A stretch of DNA of 64,000 nucleotides, taken from positions 124,001 to 188,000 of the forward strand of contig NZ_FOBF01000004.1 in NCBI RefSeq assembly GCF_900109355.1, in the 5' to 3' direction. The stretch comes from Nonomuraea pusilla. GTDB taxonomy: Bacteria > Actinomycetota > Actinomycetes > Streptosporangiales > Streptosporangiaceae. Numbering within the stretch: position 1 is the stretch's first letter; every line of letters begins with the position of its first letter. The notes under the pieces are model-generated. The model was not told where the DNA came from. It worked only from the letters and a program-made list of their open reading frames with translations, and ran no database searches. Positions 59,243 to 64,000 of this stretch are shown one piece after another. Both the position numbers and the translations under genes were made by a program.

Positions 59243-59907
59243 CCGCGCCTGCGCAGGCGCCGATCCGGGTGCTGCTCGTCGACGACGACGCGCTGGTCAG
59301 GGCTGGGCTGTCGATGATCCTGGGCGGGACGGGCGACATCGAGATCGTGGGGGAGGCGGGCGACGGCGCCCAGGTGCCGCCGCTGGTCGCCGCGCGCCGT
59401 CCCGACGTGGTGCTCATGGACATCCGCATGCCGGGCGTCGACGGCCTCACCGCCACCGAGACGCTGCGCGCGGCGCCGTCGCCGCCCGAGGTGGTGGTGC
59501 TGACGACGTTCCACGCCGACGCCCAGGTGCTGCGGGCGCTGCGGGCCGGGGCCGCGGGGTTCCTGCTCAAGGACATCGCGCCGGCCGATCTGGTCGACGC
59601 GATCAGGCGGGTGGCGGCGGGCGAGCCGATCCTGTCGCCGGTGGTGACGCGCCAGCTCATCTCGCACGTCTCCGACGGCGGGCGCGGCCACCGGGCCGAG
59701 CGGGCGCGGACGCTGCTCGACCGGCTCAGCGAGCGGGAGAGGGAGGTGGCGCTGGCCGTCGGCCGGGGCAGCTCGAACGCGGAGATCGGGCGGGCGCTGT
59801 TCATGAGCGTGCCCACCGTCAAGGCGCACGTCTCGCGCATCCTGACCAAGCTCGGACTCAACAACCGGGTCCAGATCGCCCTGCTGGTCTACGACGCGAG
59901 CGGGTGA
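59239..59907 (+). CDS. NarL/FixJ-type response regulator
   Basis: A 222-residue regulator. The receiver (about 9-125) has the acidic pair in VLLVDDDALVRAG, the phospho-acceptor Asp in PDVVLMDIRMPGVDG, Thr in VVVLTTFHAD, and Lys in GFLLKDI. The LuxR-type DNA-binding domain is LSEREREVALAVGRGSSNAE then VPTVKAHVSRILTKLGLNNR. It overlaps its kinase gene (ATGA), so the two form one signalling pair. Targets are not evident; the neighbouring genes are a NYN protein and a TetR operon. Confidence 0.95.
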   Translation: MTAPAQAPIRVLLVDDDALVRAGLSMILGGTGDIEIVGEAGDGAQVPPLVAARRPDVVLMDIRMPGVDGLTATETLRAAPSPPEVVVLTTFHADAQVLRALRAGAAGFLLKDIAPADLVDAIRRVAAGEPILSPVVTRQLISHVSDGGRGHRAERARTLLDRLSEREREVALAVGRGSSNAEIGRALFMSVPTVKAHVSRILTKLGLNNRVQIALLVYDASG

Positions 59908-59930
59908 GAACGTCCCCTTATACTCCCAAC

Positions 59931-59940
59931 CAAGCGCTTG
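59931..59940. promoter_or_regulatory. Palindrome CAAGCGCTTG before the NYN gene
   Basis: A perfect 10-bp palindrome lies in the 117-bp gap between the response regulator and the NYN-domain gene, in the setting AACCAAGCGCTTGTCC. It resembles half-symmetric TetR-type sites, but the flanks do not match, so this is only a weak suggestion. Confidence 0.25.
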
Positions 59941-60024
59941 TCCACTTTGAGGGTGGCCGTTACGGTCCGGTACGCGGCAGCCGTACCCTTGTCTGAAAGG
60001 CCATGTCACGAAGGGACAAGTGGG

Positions 60025-61347
60025 ATGAGTTCAGCGGGTGAAGGCCTGTCTCGCCCGCTTCCCGAGCAGGTACGGCTCAACGTGGTCGACCTGGCGGCTC
60101 AAGTCCTCGGGGCGATGCCCGCTGTCTCGATCCCGGCCCCGCTGAGAGGCATCGCCAAGTTCGACCCGCGCAAGAGGGCCAAGCTCGGCGGCGCCCCGAT
60201 CGCCGCCCAGCTGGAGAACGACAAGAAGTTCCGTGAGCTGGTCGCGGAGTCGGTGAAGTCGGGCTGGCCCGAGCTGGTCGCCTCGCTGTCCGACGGGCAG
60301 GTGCCGCCCGCCGCCGATCCGGTGCTCGTGGCCGCGGCCGCGTACCTCATCCGCCCGCCGGGATGGGCCGAGATGATCGAGATGGCCCGCACCGACCTGG
60401 AGAAGTCCGCCAGCGTGGCCGAGGGGTCGGAGCGCGAGGAGGTCGTCTCGCGGCTGCGCGAGCAGCTCGCCACGCAGAAGAACGCCGCCAAGGAGGAGTC
60501 CGACCGGCTGCGCGAGCAGATCAGGCAGGCCCGCGCCGAGAACTCCGACCTGCGGCGCAAGCTCCACGAGGCCCGCGAGCGGGCCAAGGCCGCCCAGCGC
60601 AGGGCCGAGGAGATGGAGCACGCGGCCGAGGAGGCCAGGGCCGCCGCGCTCAGCGCGGGCAGCGCGGGGGAGGCCGAGCTGCGCCGGCTGCGCGAGCGGC
60701 TGGCCGACGCCGAGCGGCAGCTGGAGGCGTCGCGCCGGGCCGCGCGCGAGGGCAGGAGCATCGAGGAGGCCCGTATCAGGGTGCTGCTCGACGCCCTGCA
60801 GGACGCCTCCGCCGGCCTGCGCAGGGAGCTGGCCCTGCCCACCACCATCAGCAGGCCCGCCGACTCCGTCGCCGCCGTCACCGGGGAGCGTCCAGGAGTG
60901 CGCGGGGTGCCTGCCCGCGCGCTGGCCGACGACGACCCGCAGCTCCTCGACCAGCTCCTGGCGCTGCCCCAGGTGCACCTCATCATCGACGGCTACAACG
61001 TCACCAAGACCGGCTACGGCACCCTCACCCTGGCCGACCAGCGCACCCGGCTGATGACGGGGCTGGGCGGCCTGGTCGCGCAGACCAGGGTCGAGGTGAC
61101 CGTGGTGTTCGACGGGGCCGAGCTCAACGCCCCGGTGCAGGTCGTGGCCCCCCGGGGGGTGCGCGTCCTGTTCAGCGCGCCCGGCGAGATCGCCGACGAC
61201 CTCATCCGCCAGCTCGTACGGGCCGAGCCGCCCGGACGCGCCATCGCCGTGGTCTCCTCCGACCGTGAGGTCGCCGAGTCCGTACGGCGCATGGGAGCCA
61301 GACCGGTTCCCTCTGGTTTGCTGCTGCGCCGGCTCGGCCGGGCCTAG
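60025..61347 (+). CDS. NYN-domain (YacP/Rae1-like) RNA-binding protein with coiled coil
   Basis: About 440 residues. The N-terminal part (1-130) is helical and soluble. A long charged coiled coil at about 135-265 follows (REEVVSRLREQLATQKNAAK, ENSDLRRKLHEARERAKAAQ, LRRLRERLADAERQLEASRR). The C-terminal NYN domain (about 305-440) has VHLIIDGYNVTKTGYG, VTVVFDGAEL and IAVVSSDREVAESVRRMGA, the acidic nuclease-type sites of the PIN-like YacP family. It probably binds or cuts RNA, possibly at the ribosome as Rae1 does. ATG 60025 has AAGGGAC upstream. Confidence 0.9.
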   Translation: MSSAGEGLSRPLPEQVRLNVVDLAAQVLGAMPAVSIPAPLRGIAKFDPRKRAKLGGAPIAAQLENDKKFRELVAESVKSGWPELVASLSDGQVPPAADPVLVAAAAYLIRPPGWAEMIEMARTDLEKSASVAEGSEREEVVSRLREQLATQKNAAKEESDRLREQIRQARAENSDLRRKLHEARERAKAAQRRAEEMEHAAEEARAAALSAGSAGEAELRRLRERLADAERQLEASRRAAREGRSIEEARIRVLLDALQDASAGLRRELALPTTISRPADSVAAVTGERPGVRGVPARALADDDPQLLDQLLALPQVHLIIDGYNVTKTGYGTLTLADQRTRLMTGLGGLVAQTRVEVTVVFDGAELNAPVQVVAPRGVRVLFSAPGEIADDLIRQLVRAEPPGRAIAVVSSDREVAESVRRMGARPVPSGLLLRRLGRA

Positions 61348-61431
61348 ATTACGAATTGGCGGTTTGGGCCAGACCCCACTCGCCACTTCTGTACTATTTC
61401 GCCCCAGGTGTAATCCCTGGGAGGCGACGCT

Positions 61432-62406
61432 GTGAGGATTGGCCGGGTGCCGGTGGCCACGGGTCTCGCGATCGGGCTGCTGCTCGCCACGACGAGTGGG
61501 GCCCTCGCCGATCCGAAGCCGACGCTGAATCAGGCCAAGGCCAAGCTGCAGAAGCTGAACGACAAGGCCGACAAGGTCGTCGACCGCTACAACACGGCGA
61601 CCGAGCGGCACAAGGCAGCCAAACGCGCCTACACCAAGCTCGACGACCGCTACAAGGCCAAGCTGGCCACCGTGGCCGCCCTGCGCTCCGAGGTCGTCTC
61701 GGTGGCCGTCGACCAGTACAAGCTGGGCACCGACCCCACCTCCTGGCCCGCCATGATGGGCGCGCCCAACCCCGACAGCCTGCTGAGCGGACTCGCGCTC
61801 GCCGGGCAGCTCTCCCAGGAGCGCGCCGAGAAGCTCGTCGCCTTCGACAGGGAGAACCAGGGGCTCAAGGCCGAGCGCGACAACGCGCAGGACGCCCTCG
61901 CCGCCGCCGACAAGGAACGCGACGAGGTCGAGAAGGAGCGCTCGGAGATCCTCAAGCTGATCGCCGAGCAGAAGAAGCTGCTGAAGAAGCTCGGCGCGTA
62001 CCGGGCCGGCAACCCCAACAGCACCGGCATCAAGTACACCGGCCCGGCCTCGGGCAACGCCGCCGCCGTCCTCACCTTCGCGTACGCGCAGATCGGCAAG
62101 CCGTACGTGTACGGCGGCACCGGGCCGGGCGGGTGGGACTGCTCGGGCCTGACGCAGGCGGCCTGGCGCGCCGGCGGTGTGTCGCTGCCCCGGACGACCT
62201 GGCAGCAGTGGGCCTGGGGCGCCAGCCGGCGGGTGCCGCTCGACCAGCTCCAGCCCGGCGACCTCATCTTCAGCGAGGGGCTGGGGCATGTCAGCATCTA
62301 CGCCGGCGGCGGCAAGATCGTTCACGCGCCCCAGACCGGTGACGTGGTCAAGGTGGCCACCCTCTCGTCGTACGGCGGCCGCCTCGTCGGCGCCGTCCGC
62401 CCCTGA
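61432..62406 (+). CDS. NlpC/P60 peptidoglycan endopeptidase with coiled-coil N-domain (RipA-like)
   Basis: A 324-residue exported cell-wall hydrolase. A signal peptide (VATGLAIGLLLATTSGALA, cut near ALA-DP) is followed by long coiled coils (about 30-195) that probably hold the enzyme inactive until bound by an activator, as in RipA-type proteins. The catalytic domain has PYVYGGTGPGGWDCSGLTQA (Cys), GDLIFSEGLGHVSIYAGGG (His) and IVHAPQTGD. It cuts D-Glu-mDAP bonds. GTG 61432 has GGGAGG upstream. M. tuberculosis Rv2190c is the counterpart at this locus. Confidence 0.94.
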   Translation: MRIGRVPVATGLAIGLLLATTSGALADPKPTLNQAKAKLQKLNDKADKVVDRYNTATERHKAAKRAYTKLDDRYKAKLATVAALRSEVVSVAVDQYKLGTDPTSWPAMMGAPNPDSLLSGLALAGQLSQERAEKLVAFDRENQGLKAERDNAQDALAAADKERDEVEKERSEILKLIAEQKKLLKKLGAYRAGNPNSTGIKYTGPASGNAAAVLTFAYAQIGKPYVYGGTGPGGWDCSGLTQAAWRAGGVSLPRTTWQQWAWGASRRVPLDQLQPGDLIFSEGLGHVSIYAGGGKIVHAPQTGDVVKVATLSSYGGRLVGAVRP

Positions 62407-62590
62407 CGCCTGCGTCATTCAGGACAGCCCCTGGAAGCCCCGGCTTCATGTCATCCCGCGCCCCTGCGATGAGGGCGCCCTCCGGGTGTCCTCCGGAGCC
62501 CCGTGCACGCCGATGAGCTTGCGCTGTGGCGTGCGCGGAAAGCGTGACAAACGTGACATAAAACCCCTGACAGGGGGGTGTCTCGCAGAT

Positions 62591-62606
62591 TGTGAGAAGG
62601 GTCACA
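62591..62606. promoter_or_regulatory. Perfect CRP-type site TGTGA-N6-TCACA
   Basis: TGTGA GAAGGG TCACA matches the consensus for cAMP-receptor proteins exactly. It lies about 375 bp before the second NlpC/P60 gene and 200 bp before the riboswitch, where the promoter is expected (the 62640-62675 stretch is AT-rich). Actinobacterial Crp/GlxR proteins use this consensus. The remaining sequence between 62407 and 62805 shows no gene. Confidence 0.65.
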
Positions 62607-62805
62607 TTTCGGTAACGGCGCTTCGGCGTCCAGCAGCGGATTCCCTCTTTACTCCGATCTTTATCTGATCCTTACAGGCGCCATCGGCCTTTGCCGGTCC
62701 GTGACCTTTCGTCGTACCTTCTGGCGTCGCAGCGGCACGCCACGTCGCGGCGAACATCCGTCGGCCACCGCCCCATCCCCTCGAGCACGACCCCACGAGG
62801 CGGTG

Positions 62806-62941
62806 GCCTGCCGAATCCGTGCAGCCATGAGGCACGGAGCCGGGGACCCAGGGATCCCGTCACGCGGGATCAGGGGTGAATCGGCGCGCCTGCGCCGTAG
62901 GGCTACTTCCCGGCCCGAACCCGTCAGCTAACCCGGTAGGC
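62806..62941 (+). ncRNA. ydaO/yuaA-type c-di-AMP riboswitch
   Basis: The leader contains the conserved blocks of this riboswitch in order: CGAATCCGTGCAG, GGAGCCGGGGACCCA, CAGGGGTGAATCGG, GTAGGGCTACTTCCCGG, CCGAACCCGTCAGCTAACC and GGTAGGC. P1 forms between GCCTGCC (62806-62812) and GGTAGGC (62935-62941). Internal hairpins include GATCCCG/CGGGATC. In actinobacteria these switches precede cell-wall hydrolase genes and turn expression off when c-di-AMP is high. The ribosome site GAGGAG lies 16 bases downstream, so control may be at transcription or translation. Confidence 0.93.
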
Positions 62942-62979
62942 GTCGGTGGAAGACCCGAGGAGAAATCCTGTCTACCTCT

Positions 62980-63612
62980 GTGCACAACCCCCGCCTGTCC
63001 CGTCTCGCCCTCGGCGCGCTCACGATGACCGTGACCGCGGGAGGACTCGCGCTCCACGCCCCGGCGGCACGGGCGGAGACGGGAACGGTGTCCGGCGCGT
63101 CGGCGAGCGCGGCATCCGTAGCCACGGCCGACAGCACGACCACGGCCGACGCCTCGTCGGCCACGCGGGCCGGTACGACGGCCACGACGTCCGCCAGGAA
63201 GACCGCCACGTCCGCCAAGGCCAGGAAGACGGCCAGGCTCGCTCGTCAGACGACCAGGGCGCGCAAGGCCGTCTCCGTGGCGCGGCGCCAGATCGGCGAC
63301 CCGTACCGGTACGGCGCCACCGGTCCCGGTTCGTTCGACTGCTCGGGGCTCGTCCAGTACTCCTGGAAGAAGGCCGGCGTGAAGATCCCTCGCGTGGCGA
63401 GCAGCCAGTTCGCCCGCATCAGGCACAAGGTGTCCTGGCGTGACCTGCGGCCGGGAGACCTGATGTTCTTCAGCGGGCTGGGCCACGTCGGCATGTACGT
63501 CGGGCACGGCAAGATGATCCACTCGCCGAGGACCGGCGAGCGGGTCCGCGTCGACAAGCTCAGCCGGTGGCGCAAGGGGTCCTTCGTCGGAGCGGTCCGC
63601 CCGGGGCTGTGA
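62980..63612 (+). CDS. NlpC/P60 peptidoglycan endopeptidase under riboswitch control
   Basis: About 210 residues. A signal peptide (LALGALTMTVTAGGLALHAP then ARA-E) and a Ser/Thr/Ala/Lys-rich linker (about 35-90) lead to a compact NlpC/P60 domain: VSVARRQIGDPYRYGATGPG, SFDCSGLVQYSWKKAG (catalytic Cys), GDLMFFSGLGHVGMYVGHGK (His) and MIHSPRTGE. It is an exported cell-wall hydrolase, probably needed for growth, germination or resuscitation. GTG 62980 is given; an in-frame CTG at 62968 lies five bases after GAGGAG and may be the real start. A c-di-AMP riboswitch precedes it. Confidence 0.93.
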   Translation: MHNPRLSRLALGALTMTVTAGGLALHAPAARAETGTVSGASASAASVATADSTTTADASSATRAGTTATTSARKTATSAKARKTARLARQTTRARKAVSVARRQIGDPYRYGATGPGSFDCSGLVQYSWKKAGVKIPRVASSQFARIRHKVSWRDLRPGDLMFFSGLGHVGMYVGHGKMIHSPRTGERVRVDKLSRWRKGSFVGAVRPGL

Positions 63613-63641
63613 CGGCGGCGTCCCCCCCGCCGGCCTCCTCC

Positions 63642-63677
63642 ACGCCCCCGCCCCCCGTTCCCCCGGGGCGGGGGCGT
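63642..63677 (+). terminator. Hairpin after the second NlpC/P60 gene
   Basis: ACGCCCCCGCCCC (63642-63654) and GGGGCGGGGGCGT (63665-63677) form a perfect 13-bp stem with a 10-base loop, 29 bases after the stop codon. Confidence 0.8.
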
Positions 63678-63727
63678 CGCCGTGCCGGGGCCCTGCCGGG
63701 TCCCGGAGGCCGTTAGGCTCGGGCAGC

Positions 63728-64000
63728 GTGTCGGTGAGCCCGCGCCCCGCCAGGAGCAGAGTCACGGCCGGGCTGAGGAACGCGCTCACCACCCAGCCCG
63801 CGGCCCGTGCTGCGGCCCGTGCGGCCCGTGCCGCGGCCTGTCTGGCGCTCGTCCTGGCCGCTGGAAGCGCGCCCGTGGCGGTTCCCGCCCTGCCCGCCGC
63901 CGTCCAGAACCTCTGGAGCGGGCAGACCGGCGTCGCCCGCGGGCGGGCGTCCGTCGTCGTCGGCCACGGCACCGCGCCGGACCTGCTCGACGACCTCGCG
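63728..64000 (+). CDS. N-terminal part of an unrecognised, probably exported protein (partial)
   Basis: A frame from GTG 63728 runs off the right edge (91 codons). It begins with a basic stretch (SPRPARSRVTAGLRNALTTQ), an Ala-rich hydrophobic segment (ACLALVLAAGSAPVAVPAL) that could be a signal peptide or anchor, and then ASVVVGHGTAPDLLDDLA. There is no clear ribosome site. The family cannot be named from this fragment. Confidence 0.45.
   Translation, partial: MSVSPRPARSRVTAGLRNALTTQPAARAAARAARAAACLALVLAAGSAPVAVPALPAAVQNLWSGQTGVARGRASVVVGHGTAPDLLDDLA

Noticed and set aside
62691..62931. Short open frames inside the 5' leader of the second NlpC/P60 gene
   Set aside because: They lie within the riboswitch, whose RNA conservation explains the sequence.

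Overview
This window is high-GC actinomycete chromosome (strong G/C preference at third codon positions, many GTG starts, ATGA/GTGA gene overlaps, bcc-aa3 respiratory genes, PspA-PspAA-HtpX-PspAB, DUF3043 and DUF4191 proteins). The gene complement suggests a Streptosporangiales-type organism, but that is an inference without a tree. Much of the window follows, with insertions, the conserved actinobacterial order known in Mycobacterium tuberculosis from about Rv2219 (DUF4191) down to Rv2190c (NlpC/P60): lipA, lipB, a TIGR01777 epimerase, E2, pepA, cob genes, erpA, adenosine kinase, cta/qcr, trpD, a DEDDh-UvrC-like protein and NlpC/P60.

Layout. 1-7.5 kb is an accessory left end: the tail of a TetR regulator, a TIM-barrel glycosidase-like protein, a methyltransferase, DUF4191, a GH3 beta-glucosidase with its LysR neighbour, TrmO and an alpha/beta hydrolase. 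7.5-16.5 kb is the lipoate / 2-oxoacid dehydrogenase block on the minus strand (lipA, a degenerate M48-like membrane protein, lipB, an S51 peptidase, TIGR01777, sucB, lpdA, pepA). 16.6-18.9 kb is a GntR - DUF1648 - CPBP protease operon with an inverted repeat directly at its start codon. 18.9-22.4 kb holds cobS and a cobU fusion separated by a phosphotransferase-fold protein and an orphan ABC ATPase. 22.4-31.5 kb contains an aldo/keto reductase, a membrane-anchored SMI1-like protein, DUF3043, the psp/htpX stress operon, a DUF998-hydrolase fusion, a SIMPL protein and nadA. 31.6-35 kb holds erpA, an adenosine-kinase-like PfkB protein, a CBS protein and a TusA/cysteine desulfurase pair.

35.1-45.6 kb is the respiratory core: ctaC-ctaD-ctaF, then an L,D-transpeptidase, trpD and a receiver-like protein on the minus strand, then ctaE-qcrC-qcrA-qcrB. 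Together the cta and qcr genes encode the menaquinol:cytochrome c:oxygen supercomplex. 45.7-47.6 kb is decayed DNA: a frameshifted membrane-protein pseudogene, one VOC gene, and about 880 bp of degenerate repeats without a convincing gene. An AsnC-type RAM protein and a DEDDh/UvrC-like nuclease follow.

49.6-59.9 kb is a signalling island: two Ser/Thr kinases and a Pro-rich single-pass protein that share one type of two-cysteine extracytoplasmic domain, a TetR with a palindromic operator governing an SDR-hydrolase fusion, and a NarL-type two-component system. 60-64 kb has a NYN-domain protein and two NlpC/P60 peptidoglycan hydrolases. The second hydrolase gene lies behind a perfect CRP-type site and a clear ydaO-type (c-di-AMP) riboswitch.

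The most unusual points are the kinase/sensor cassette; replacement of the LipB catalytic lysine by glutamine; three copies of an ATCCCAGG motif before ctaE-qcr; the stacked CRP site and c-di-AMP riboswitch before a cell-wall hydrolase; and several enzymes that keep their fold but have lost the catalytic motif. No tRNA, rRNA, CRISPR array, insertion sequence or origin was recognised.
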